Assembly (NCBI GenBank): GCA_964429575.1
Contig: CAYSCX010000005.1
Location: 62,001 to 126,000 of the forward strand
Length of the DNA: 64,000 nucleotides
Origin: CAYSCX01 sp964429575
Lineage (GTDB): Bacteria > Desulfobacterota > Binatia > Binatales > Binataceae
Reading direction: 5' to 3'
Within the stretch, counting starts at the first letter, position 1; every line of letters begins with the position of its first letter. The notes under the pieces were generated by a model. That model made no database searches, was not told where the DNA came from, and was given only the letters and a program-made list of their open reading frames with translations. Shown in pieces: positions 19,794 to 27,334 of this stretch. The translations under genes were made by a program, and so were the position numbers.

Positions 19794-19896
19794 GAGACAG
19801 GCCCGCGTATGCTGGCCGTATATCTCGTCGCGATTTGGACGGTGTACGCGCACAGCGGTGGATCGTAGCCGGCGCGCTCGCTATCGCCGTCGCAGG

Positions 19897-20373
19897 TCAG
19901 CGTTTCTTCGCGCGTTTCTGCGGCCTCGGCGCGGGCGCGGGCATCGTCCGAACCGTAAGCACCGGACACGCCGCCCCGCGCACCACGCGCTCAGCGACGC
20001 TTCCCATGACCAGGTGCCCGAGTCCGGTGCGGCCGTGCGTCGAAATGACGATCAAATCCGCGCGCATGCGCCGCGCGAAATCAATGATCGTCTGATGCAC
20101 AATTCCAAAATGGATCTCGGCGCGCGCCCGAATCCGGCGTTGCTTCAAACGCGCCTGAAGACGCGTGAGCTCGCGCGACGCGATTCTGCGCTGCTCCTCG
20201 AGCAGCACCGTCGGCTCGGGTATGAAACGTGGCACCGCGTAGCTCATCGGTTCTATTACGTGAATCAGAATAATTTCCGGCCGATGCGGTGCGAAGTATT
20301 CAAGCGCCTTTTCCAGCGCCTTCACTGACGAGGTCGAAAAATCAACTGGCACCACGATTCGTCGTACTGGCAT
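19897..20373 (-). CDS. Universal stress protein (UspA family, ATP-binding type)
   Basis: 158 residues from ATG 20373. A single Usp domain begins RRIVVPVDFSTSSVKAL, has ILIHVIEP as the second strand, and ends with the nucleotide-binding signature ISTHGRTGLGHLVMGSVAERVVRGAACPVL (interrupted here by no substitutions of the key Gly and Ser), matching G-x2-G-x9-G-(S/T). That pattern marks the ATP-binding subclass. The tail is basic (PRPQKRAKKR). It is divergent from the oxidase operon at 20605, separated by 231 bases in which I see nothing further. A role under respiratory or energy stress is suggested only by that position. Confidence 0.92.
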   Translation of the reverse strand: MPVRRIVVPVDFSTSSVKALEKALEYFAPHRPEIILIHVIEPMSYAVPRFIPEPTVLLEEQRRIASRELTRLQARLKQRRIRARAEIHFGIVHQTIIDFARRMRADLIVISTHGRTGLGHLVMGSVAERVVRGAACPVLTVRTMPAPAPRPQKRAKKR

Positions 20374-20604
20374 TAACTCGTGCTCCCGGTAGTTTGCGGC
20401 TCCGCTGCCGCTGCGGCATCGTACTTTTCTCAACGTGGCTGTGTCCATGTCCGGCGGCGCTTTCAAATGGCGGACAAATGCGCGCGCGCTCCTTGCAAGT
20501 CTCGTCAAGCGCACGTTACCTTGCGCGTGTCTCATTCAAGGGCTTCGGCGGGGCGGCCGAAGCGCAGCCGCCGGCGGATTCATTCCGCCCGGCGCGATTG
20601 AACC

Positions 20605-21537
20605 ATGCCCGGCCTCGACACGTTCAACCCTGCCTCGCCCGAGGCTCAGGCAATCGCGAGGTTGTTCGGCCGAACGCTGGTCGTCATGGCGGCGATCTTT
20701 GTATTTGTCGCCGCGCTAATCACGATCGCGATTGTCCGCTACGGCGCCCGGCCCGGTGCGCCCGAGCCCGCGCAGGACTTCGGCTCATTGCGGCTCGAGA
20801 TCGCATGGACGATCGGTCCGGTCGTCATCGTCATCCTCCTTTTCGGTTTCACTGTTCACGCGATGCGAACAGCGGACCCGCCGAAGACGGACCGTGCGCC
20901 CGACCTCCGCGTCGTCGGACACCAGTGGTGGTGGCAAGTTGACTACCTCCAATCGGGCGTCGTTACCGCGAATGAAATTCACATCCCGACCGGGCAGCGA
21001 CTGCTCGTGGAACTTCACTCCGCCGATGTGATTCACGATTTTTGGGTTCCGCGCTTGGCCCGCAAGATCGACGTGATTCCCGGCCGCGCGAACCGCGTGT
21101 GGCTGCGCGCCGACGAGCCGGGTGTGTACGAGGGCGCGTGCGCGGAGTTCTGCGGCAACCAGCACGCATGGATGCGATTTATCGTGGTCGCGCATACACC
21201 CGATGAATTCACCGCGTGGCAGTCGATGATGCTGCACGTCCCGGCGGTCCCCAGCTCCGGCATCGCGGCGCGCGGCGCGCAGATCTTCCGCGACCAGGCA
21301 TGCATCAATTGCCACACCATTGTCGGTACGCCCGGCAATCAGCGCATCGGTCCCGACCTGACCCATCTCGCCACGCGCAGAATCATCGCCGGCGGCGCGG
21401 CTGAAAATACGCCCGGGAATCTCGCGCGGTGGCTCGCAGACCCGAACTCGATTAAACCCGCGAGCCACATGCCGAACTTTCAGCTCAACAAATCTGACGT
21501 TGCCGCGCTGGTCGCATACATGGAGACGCTCAGGTGA
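20605..21537 (+). CDS. coxB: Cytochrome c oxidase subunit II with fused cytochrome c domain (caa3 type)
   Basis: Receives electrons from cytochrome c and passes them through CuA to subunit I. 310 residues. Two N-terminal transmembrane helices lie at about 26-46 and 66-88. The cupredoxin domain carries the CuA ligands: His in DVIHDFWVP, the CAEFC pair, His in NQHAWM, and Met. The aromatic electron-entry strip HQWWWQVDY is intact. A class I cytochrome c domain is fused at the C-terminus with heme motif CINCH (about 232) and axial Met in SHMPNF, which defines the caa3 form. First gene of a seven-gene operon; its TGA overlaps the GTG of coxA. Confidence 0.97.
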   Translation: MPGLDTFNPASPEAQAIARLFGRTLVVMAAIFVFVAALITIAIVRYGARPGAPEPAQDFGSLRLEIAWTIGPVVIVILLFGFTVHAMRTADPPKTDRAPDLRVVGHQWWWQVDYLQSGVVTANEIHIPTGQRLLVELHSADVIHDFWVPRLARKIDVIPGRANRVWLRADEPGVYEGACAEFCGNQHAWMRFIVVAHTPDEFTAWQSMMLHVPAVPSSGIAARGAQIFRDQACINCHTIVGTPGNQRIGPDLTHLATRRIIAGGAAENTPGNLARWLADPNSIKPASHMPNFQLNKSDVAALVAYMETLR

Positions 21538-23198
21538 GCAGCACCGTTCTCGACGACGCAATCGTTCCGGCGCGGGCGGTTGCCGAAGGTGAGGGCCTGC
21601 TCAGCTGGGTCGCTTCGGTCGATCACAAGAAGATCGGCCTGATGTACCTCATCTCCGGGTTCGTGTTCTTCGCGATCGGTGGTTTCGAAGCGTTGCTGAT
21701 GCGCCTCCAGCTCGCATGGCCAAGGCTCAACGTGCTCGCGCCCGACACTTACAACCAGCTCTTCACGATGCACGGCACGACCATGATTTTTCTGGTCGCG
21801 ACGCCGTTGCTGGTCGGAATCGCAACCTACTTGGTGCCGCTCATGATCGGCGCGCGCGATATGGCGTTCCCGCGCCTCAACGCGCTGAGCTTTTGGATTC
21901 AGGCGTTCGGCGGTGTGATGATGTACTTCAGCTTCATCGCGGGCGGTGCGCCCAACGTCGGCTGGTTCGCCTACGCGCCGCTCTCGCTCCGATCATTTTC
22001 GCCGCTCGCGGGCGTGGACTACTGGGCGTTCGGCCTGCTCGCGATCGGCATCGGCACGCTCGCCGCCGGCATCAACTTCATCGTGACCATTGTGACGCTC
22101 CGCGCGCCGGGCATGACCATGCGGCGGGTGCCGCTGTTCGTATGGATGATGTTCATCGACGCGTGGCTCATCCTGCTCGCGATGCCGGTGCTGAACGCAT
22201 CACTGGTGCTTCTGCTCGTCGATCGATACATGGACGCCAACATCTTCAATGCCACCGCGGGCGGCTCCGCGGTTCTATGGCAGCACTACTTCTGGGCGTT
22301 TGGACATCCCGAAGTTTACATTCTGGTGCTGCCCGCTTTCGGCATCATTTCGGAAGTCATCCCGGTCTTCTCCGGCAAACCGATCTTCGGCTACGAGTTC
22401 GTCGCCGGCTCAACCCTGGTCATCGGGTTCCTGAGCTTTGCGGTCTGGGCGCATCACATGTTCGCGGTCGGTCTCGGCCATGCCTTCGACCTCGCATTCG
22501 CGGCGGGCACGATGCTTATCGCGGTGCCGACCGGTGTGAAAATCTTCAGTTGGACCGCGACCATGTTCGGCGGACGCATCCGCTTCACTACCGCGATGCT
22601 CTTCGCGATCGGCTTCCTGGTGATGTTCACAATCGGCGGCTTAAGCGGCGTGACCTTCGCAGTGGTGCCGATCGATTGGCAGATGACCGACAGCTACTAC
22701 GTCGTCGCGCACCTTCATTACGTGATGTTCGGCGGCACGGTCTTCGCCATCTTCGCGGGCTTCTACTACTGGTACCCGAAGTTCACCGGCCGGATGCTTT
22801 CCGAGAAGTGGGGCAGGGTGCATTTCTGGCTGACCGTCGTCGGCTTCAACGGCACGTTCCTCGTTCAACACCTGCTCGGCATGATGGGTATGCCGCGCCG
22901 CGTTTATACCTATCCCGATCTCCCGTGGTGGGGCTCGCTCAATTTCATTTCGACCGCCGGCGCCTTCACGCTCGGCGCGTCGGTACTGCTCTTCCTTTGG
23001 ATCGTGTTCAGCTCGAGGCGCACTGGCACGCCCGCCGGTGACAATCCTTGGGGTGGATGGACGCTTGAGTGGGCGACTACCTCACCGCCGCCGGCGGAGA
23101 ACTTCGATCTGGTGCCCCCGATTCGTGGACGCCGGCCGCTGTGGGATCTCACGCACCCGGACCGCACCGACGCGATCACGAGGGCACAGGCCAAATGA
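21534..23198 (+). CDS. coxA: Cytochrome c oxidase subunit I
   Basis: Catalytic subunit holding low-spin heme a and the heme a3-CuB centre. 554 residues, 12 or more transmembrane helices. Ligands and channel residues are visible: MHGTTMIFL (low-spin heme His), WAFGHPEVYILVLP (CuB His, channel Glu and crosslinked Tyr), WAHHMF (two CuB His) and HLHYVMFGG (heme a3 and heme a His). The Glu in HPEVY places it in the A1 subgroup of heme-copper oxidases. Translation begins at GTG 21534, overlapping the coxB stop by four bases, and its TGA overlaps the coxC ATG in the same way. Confidence 0.98.
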   Translation: MSSTVLDDAIVPARAVAEGEGLLSWVASVDHKKIGLMYLISGFVFFAIGGFEALLMRLQLAWPRLNVLAPDTYNQLFTMHGTTMIFLVATPLLVGIATYLVPLMIGARDMAFPRLNALSFWIQAFGGVMMYFSFIAGGAPNVGWFAYAPLSLRSFSPLAGVDYWAFGLLAIGIGTLAAGINFIVTIVTLRAPGMTMRRVPLFVWMMFIDAWLILLAMPVLNASLVLLLVDRYMDANIFNATAGGSAVLWQHYFWAFGHPEVYILVLPAFGIISEVIPVFSGKPIFGYEFVAGSTLVIGFLSFAVWAHHMFAVGLGHAFDLAFAAGTMLIAVPTGVKIFSWTATMFGGRIRFTTAMLFAIGFLVMFTIGGLSGVTFAVVPIDWQMTDSYYVVAHLHYVMFGGTVFAIFAGFYYWYPKFTGRMLSEKWGRVHFWLTVVGFNGTFLVQHLLGMMGMPRRVYTYPDLPWWGSLNFISTAGAFTLGASVLLFLWIVFSSRRTGTPAGDNPWGGWTLEWATTSPPPAENFDLVPPIRGRRPLWDLTHPDRTDAITRAQAK

Positions 23199-23752
23199 AC
23201 TATTCCAGGTCAAAACTCGGCGTCGGAATGTTCATCCTCTCCGAGGCAAACTTCTTCCTGCTTCTGGTCCTCGCGTACGTCTATTTCCACGCCTATCCCA
23301 ACGGCGGACCCACCGCCGCCGGCAGCCTCGACCCGCTTCGCACCGGCGTCTTCTCGATCTTCCTGCTCGCGAGCAGCGCGACGATGTGGATGGCCGGGCG
23401 CCGCACGCATCGCGATGGTATCGCGGGACCCGGACCGTGGCTGATCGCCACCATTGTGCTCGGCTTCATCTTTATCGTTGGCCAAGGCGAGGAGTGGGTC
23501 GGCCTCATCCACAACGGCGTCACCGTCAGCCGCAATTTGTTCGGCACAACCTTCTTCACACTCACCGGATTTCACGGCTTGCACGTGATCGTCGGTCTCA
23601 TCGCGCTTGCGGCGCTCGCCGGCATCGTTATGGCCGGCAAGTTGCGCGGACGCGTCGAAGAGCCGCTCGAAGCAATCGGCATCTACTGGCACTTCGTGGA
23701 CGCGGTCTGGATCGTCATATTCTCGATCATTTACCTGGGAGCGGCACGATGA
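23195..23752 (+). CDS. coxC: Cytochrome c oxidase subunit III
   Basis: 185 residues from ATG 23195, which overlaps the coxA stop (ATGA). It is the short form with five predicted transmembrane helices, as in caa3 oxidases. Conserved residues include FILSEANFFLLLVLAYVYF (membrane Glu), QGEEWVGL, GFHGLHVIVGL and the final YWHFVDAVWIVIFSIIYL. Subunit III stabilises turnover of the oxidase. Its own TGA overlaps the ATG of ctaG. The four-base overlaps along this operon suggest coupled translation and fixed stoichiometry. Confidence 0.96.
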   Translation: MNYSRSKLGVGMFILSEANFFLLLVLAYVYFHAYPNGGPTAAGSLDPLRTGVFSIFLLASSATMWMAGRRTHRDGIAGPGPWLIATIVLGFIFIVGQGEEWVGLIHNGVTVSRNLFGTTFFTLTGFHGLHVIVGLIALAALAGIVMAGKLRGRVEEPLEAIGIYWHFVDAVWIVIFSIIYLGAAR

Positions 23753-24606
23753 CGGCCTACCAATTCCTGCTCACCGAATGGCACTTCGAGCCGTCGATCA
23801 TCACGGGATGCGCGGCGCTGCTCGCCGGGTACTGGCTGACGCATCGCGGCGACCTCGCGCGCGCTGCATGGTTCGTCGCGGGTGTCGCAGTAATCGCGCT
23901 GGCACTGCTCTCGCCACTCGACCCGCTCGCCGACGAGTACCTCTTCAGCGCCCACATGGTGCAGCACATGCTGCTCGTGCTCGTCGCACCGCCGTTTCTG
24001 CTGCTCGGAATCACGGCGGCCGATGTGCGCGCGATCCTGCGGGTTCCCGCTCTTGCCGCCTCGCAAAGGGTGTTCGGCAGTCCAATCATCGCGTGGACCA
24101 TCGGCACCGCGACGTTATGCGTGTGGCACATCCCCGCTCTCTACGATGCCGCGCTTCGCGCGCAGTGGCTGCACATTTTCGAGCACCTCTCCTTCCTCGG
24201 CACTGGCACCATCTTCTGGTGGCCCGTCATCGCGCCGCTGCGCGCACAGCGCCTCACTGCGCCCGCCGCGCTGCTTTATCTCGCGGCAGGGGCGCTCGCA
24301 GGGAGCGTGCTCGGTATAGTCATCACGTTTGCGAGGCCCGGAACGTACACCGCATACCTTGATCCTCCCGACACGCACGGCATCCTGGCGTTGTTGCGTG
24401 GCGCGTGGGGCATTACGCCGGCCTTCGACCAGCAACTAGGTGGTCTCCTGATGTGGACGGCGGGTGCGCCGGTATTCCTGCTCGCGATGCTCGCGGTGCT
24501 CGCGCGTTGGTATCGTGAACCCGAACCTGACGAACCCGCGGGGAATTGTCTTACTCGCGATCACGAACACACAGCTGTGGCTGCTCATGGAGTTGGCGCG
24601 CGGTGA
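23749..24606 (+). CDS. ctaG: Cytochrome c oxidase assembly factor CtaG (caa3_CtaG family)
   Basis: 285 residues, about seven transmembrane helices. The family is needed for caa3 oxidase activity in Bacillus and is distinct from the proteobacterial CuB chaperone of the same name. Recognisable blocks are YLFSAHMVQHMLLVLVAPPFLLLG (His-containing helix), WHIPALYDAAL, HIFEHLSFLGTGTIFWWPV and DQQLGGLLMWTAGAPVFLLA. The histidines in helices 3, 5 and 6 could bind copper or heme. ATG 23749 overlaps the coxC stop. The tail beyond about residue 265 is hydrophilic and not conserved. Confidence 0.9.
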   Translation: MTAYQFLLTEWHFEPSIITGCAALLAGYWLTHRGDLARAAWFVAGVAVIALALLSPLDPLADEYLFSAHMVQHMLLVLVAPPFLLLGITAADVRAILRVPALAASQRVFGSPIIAWTIGTATLCVWHIPALYDAALRAQWLHIFEHLSFLGTGTIFWWPVIAPLRAQRLTAPAALLYLAAGALAGSVLGIVITFARPGTYTAYLDPPDTHGILALLRGAWGITPAFDQQLGGLLMWTAGAPVFLLAMLAVLARWYREPEPDEPAGNCLTRDHEHTAVAAHGVGAR

Positions 24607-24830
24607 CTCCGGAAGAACGCAACGACATTGCGGCGAATTCGCGCGAGGGTTGGAGCGTGCCCAAGCCCGAGCGCCTCCCAGCGCTTACCTATGCGCCCGC
24701 CGCACTCGCGCTCGGAATTACATTCGCCTGTTTCGGCGTGCTCACGTCTTATCTGTTCTGCTGGGTCGGAGTTGGACTGATGACGCTCGCGATCTGGAGA
24801 TGGGTTGGAGAACTAGTGCGTGGCGAATGA
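24603..24830 (+). CDS. Small oxidase subunit (cytochrome c oxidase subunit IV-like)
   Basis: 75 residues from GTG 24603, overlapping the ctaG stop. A polar N-terminal third (VTPEERNDIAANSREGW) precedes two hydrophobic helices, YAPAALALGITFACFGVLT and YLFCWVGVGLMTLAIWRWV. Position after ctaG and the two-helix topology fit the poorly conserved small subunit IV of aa3/caa3 oxidases. Sequence alone would not identify it. It overlaps the Rieske gene start by 11 bases. Confidence 0.6.
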   Translation: MTPEERNDIAANSREGWSVPKPERLPALTYAPAALALGITFACFGVLTSYLFCWVGVGLMTLAIWRWVGELVRGE

Positions 24831-25338
24831 AACCAAAAAAGAGGGTGCCGGCGAACCGCTCAGCCCGCAGCGGCGCCGCTTCCTTGCGCGCCTGAGTATC
24901 GCGGCCGGCGCGGTTGCCGTTGCGATGGTTGGAGTTCCCGTGGTCGGTTTTATCATTGGGCCGCTGCTCCGCAAGATGCCCGAAACCTGGCGCGCCATTG
25001 GTCCCGTCCAGAATTTTGCGATCGGCGAAACCGTGAAGGTGAGCTTCCGCGACCCGACGCCGCTCGCATGGGCGGGAATCACCGCGGAAACCGGCGCATG
25101 GCTCCGCCGTGACAGCGACAGCGAGTTCACCGCCTTCGCGCTCAACTGCACGCATCTTGGTTGCCCGGTGCGCTGGCTCGACAAAGCCAACCTCTTCATA
25201 TGCCCGTGTCACGGCGGCGTCTTTTACCGCGACGGTGGCGTTGCGGGCGGTCCTCCGCCGCGCCCGCTCTTCAAATACGCGGTCAGAATCAACCACGGCC
25301 AGGTCGAGATTCTCGCTGGCCCCGTGAAGATCGGCTAG
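24820..25338 (+). CDS. qcrA: Rieske iron-sulfur protein of the cytochrome bc complex
   Basis: 172 residues from GTG 24820. The N-terminus carries a Tat-type signal anchor (RRRFLARLSIAAGAVAVAMVGVPVVGFIIG). The 2Fe-2S cluster boxes are CTHLGC and CPCHGG, 22 residues apart, followed by GGPPPRPLFKY as in b6f/menaquinol-type Rieske proteins. It transfers electrons from quinol at the Qo site to the cytochrome c part of the complex. Its partner, the cytochrome b/c fusion, begins 12 bases downstream. Confidence 0.95.
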   Translation: MANETKKEGAGEPLSPQRRRFLARLSIAAGAVAVAMVGVPVVGFIIGPLLRKMPETWRAIGPVQNFAIGETVKVSFRDPTPLAWAGITAETGAWLRRDSDSEFTAFALNCTHLGCPVRWLDKANLFICPCHGGVFYRDGGVAGGPPPRPLFKYAVRINHGQVEILAGPVKIG

Positions 25339-25350
25339 CCCGGACGCTGC

Positions 25351-26772
25351 GTGCTGAAACGGCTGCTCATCCAGTTGCGCGACGCTTTCGAGGAGCGCAC
25401 CGGGCTTGGCAAGGTCCTCGCCGACCTCGCCAGCCATCCGGTGCCGCCGGACACGGGCTGGTGGTATGTGTTCGGCAGCGCGACGCTGGTCGCATTTGCG
25501 ATTCAAGTCGTCACCGGCATGGCGCTCGCGACCGCCTACATCTCATCGAGCGGCGACGCGTACCAGGCGCTCGAGTTCATCACCAACCAGGCGCTGCTCG
25601 GCAACCTGCTCCGCGGGATGCACTACTTCGGCGCGTCCGCGATGGTGCTGCTGGTCGGCATCCACATGGCGCAGGTCTTCTTGATGGGATGCTACAAGTA
25701 CCCGCGCGAAGTGAACTGGCTGACCGGCGTCGTCCTGCTCTTCCTCACGCTCGGGATGGGATTCACCGGTCAGTTGCTCCGCTGGGACCAGAACGCAGTG
25801 TGGTCGGTGATGGTCGGCGCGCAGCAGGCCGGCCGCACGCCGATCATCGGTGAAGCGCTCGCGTTTTTCATTCTCGGTGGCAAGACCCTTGGCGGCGCGA
25901 CGCTCTCGCGCTTCTTCGCTGCCCACGTGTTCTTCATTCCGGCGGTCATCTTTCTCATCGTCGCGATCCATCTGTATCTCGTCATTCACGACGGCATCTC
26001 GGAGCCGCCAGTCGCCGGCGAACCGGTGGAACCTGCCGCCTACCGCTCCCGCTACGAGAAGTTGATCAAAGAACGGGGCGTCGCATTCTGGCCCGATGTG
26101 GCCTGGCGCGACGCCGTCGCGGCGTTGCTCGTCGTCGCGTCCGTCGTATTGCTCGCGTGGATCGTCGGTCCGCCGCAGCTCGACCTGCCTCCCGATCCCA
26201 GCGCACTCGCCCGCGACCCGCGCCCCGACTGGTACCTGGTCTGGTACTACGCGGTGCTCGCACTGATTCCGCACGGACTGACCACCTGGGTTATCCTGCT
26301 CGCACCGCTGGTCGGAATTCTCGTGCTGATCTCCGTGCCGTTCATCTCAAATCGAGGTGAGCGCCATCCGCTTCGACGTCCGTGGGCTATCGGCGCCGTC
26401 CTGATGATTGTGATGATGATCGCGACGCTCTGGATCGAGGGGACGCGCGCGCCGTGGTCGCCCGACCTCGACGCCAAACCGCTCCCCGCGCACGTAGTCG
26501 GCACTACCACCGGCCCACTCGCAGCGGCCGCGAAACTCTTTTACGACCGCGGCTGCGAGTACTGCCACGAAATCGACGGCTACGGCGGCAAGCGCGGCCC
26601 CGACCTCACCTACATCGGCGACCGGCTCGACAAGTCCCAAATCGTAATCACGATAATGAACGGCGGCTACAACATGCCCGCCTACGCAAGCGTGCTCACG
26701 CCCGAGGAAGTCGAAGACCTCTCGATCTTTCTAAGCGCGCGAAAGCGCCGATACTCCGCCGCCGCCCGCTGA
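25351..26772 (+). CDS. Cytochrome b6-subunit IV-cytochrome c fusion (quinol:cytochrome c reductase)
   Basis: 473 residues from GTG 25351. Residues about 1-225 are cytochrome b6-like: the first heme pair is in GMHYFGASAMVLLVGIH (13 residues between His). The second is in AAHVFFIPAVIFLIVAIH, with 14 residues between His, the b6 spacing rather than the bc1 spacing of 13. Residues about 240-370 are subunit IV-like, with PDWY in place of the canonical Qo motif PEWY. Residues about 385-465 form a cytochrome c domain with CEYCH and axial Met in YNMPAY. No separate cytochrome c1 gene is present, so the fusion probably supplies it. The last gene of the operon; its product most likely hands electrons to the caa3 oxidase encoded upstream. 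Confidence 0.93.
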   Translation: MLKRLLIQLRDAFEERTGLGKVLADLASHPVPPDTGWWYVFGSATLVAFAIQVVTGMALATAYISSSGDAYQALEFITNQALLGNLLRGMHYFGASAMVLLVGIHMAQVFLMGCYKYPREVNWLTGVVLLFLTLGMGFTGQLLRWDQNAVWSVMVGAQQAGRTPIIGEALAFFILGGKTLGGATLSRFFAAHVFFIPAVIFLIVAIHLYLVIHDGISEPPVAGEPVEPAAYRSRYEKLIKERGVAFWPDVAWRDAVAALLVVASVVLLAWIVGPPQLDLPPDPSALARDPRPDWYLVWYYAVLALIPHGLTTWVILLAPLVGILVLISVPFISNRGERHPLRRPWAIGAVLMIVMMIATLWIEGTRAPWSPDLDAKPLPAHVVGTTTGPLAAAAKLFYDRGCEYCHEIDGYGGKRGPDLTYIGDRLDKSQIVITIMNGGYNMPAYASVLTPEEVEDLSIFLSARKRRYSAAAR

Positions 26773-26790
26773 TACGCCAGCTTCACCCAC

Positions 26791-27035
26791 CAGGGTGTTG
26801 AGGAGAGCTGCGCGGTCCGCCCTCTCCGACCTCTCCCTGTCCACGTAGGGGCGCATGGCCGTGCGCCCTTCCCTCCACCAACCCGACCAACGGGAACGAT
26901 CCTCCAGCCAACCTTCGACTTCCTGCGCTTGGCAGTCGCCTCTCTCGCCGCGGTCCGGTTCCCCTTCTCACAGTTCCCCTTCCCTTTAGGGAAGGGGTCA
27001 GGGGTTAGGTAGGTCGCGGCTCGCTACGCTCTCCC
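26791..27035. repeat. Composite intergenic repeat, copy A (five modules)
   Basis: The 562-base gap 26773-27334 contains five short modules that recur at 35.98-36.52 kb. They are an arm CAGGGTGTTGAG (26791-26802), a hairpin with arms AGGGGCGCA/TGCGCCCTT (26845-26870), CCCGACCAACGGGAACGATC (26882-26901), a perfect 10-bp palindrome with arms CCCCTTCCCT/AGGGAAGGGG around TT plus the tail TCAGGGGTTAGGT (26974-27010), and GTCGCGGCTCGC (from 27013). The remainder, 27036-27334, shows no gene or recognisable riboswitch; it is the leader of the first hybrid kinase. Confidence 0.8.
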
Positions 27036-27334
27036 TGACTTGGGACAGGCCGAATACTGTCGATGCGCTTAGCAAGACTCGTTAGGTGGCGATGAGCGAC
27101 AAGGGTCTGCGAGTCACCGTCGGAAATTTGCCGCCGACGCGATCTCGGCGGTGGGCACCCGACGCCTGCCATCACCGCTCAAACGTAGCAGTTGCCTTCG
27201 CCTGCCCGTCAAAGCGGTGTGCTGCTTCATATTGGCCGGAACGGCGCCGGCGCAGTATCCGAAAAATCGAGCGTTGGCACGCCATGCATATCGTCGAGCG
27301 GAGAGGAACGTCCCGTGCGGTCGGAGGAGGAGGA

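Noticed and set aside
21716..23041. Plus-strand frame of 441 codons
   Set aside because: Out-of-frame reading of coxA; Arg-rich with no membrane helices, whereas coxA has all heme and copper ligands.
23038..23748. Possible 5' extension of ctaG
   Set aside because: It reads out of frame through coxA and coxC; the four-base coxC-ctaG overlap and the family start place the gene at 23749.
27036..27334. Possible riboswitch (such as cyclic di-GMP) in the kinase leader
   Set aside because: None of the conserved core sequences or stems was found; only a weak distant CACCGCT/AGCGGTG pair.
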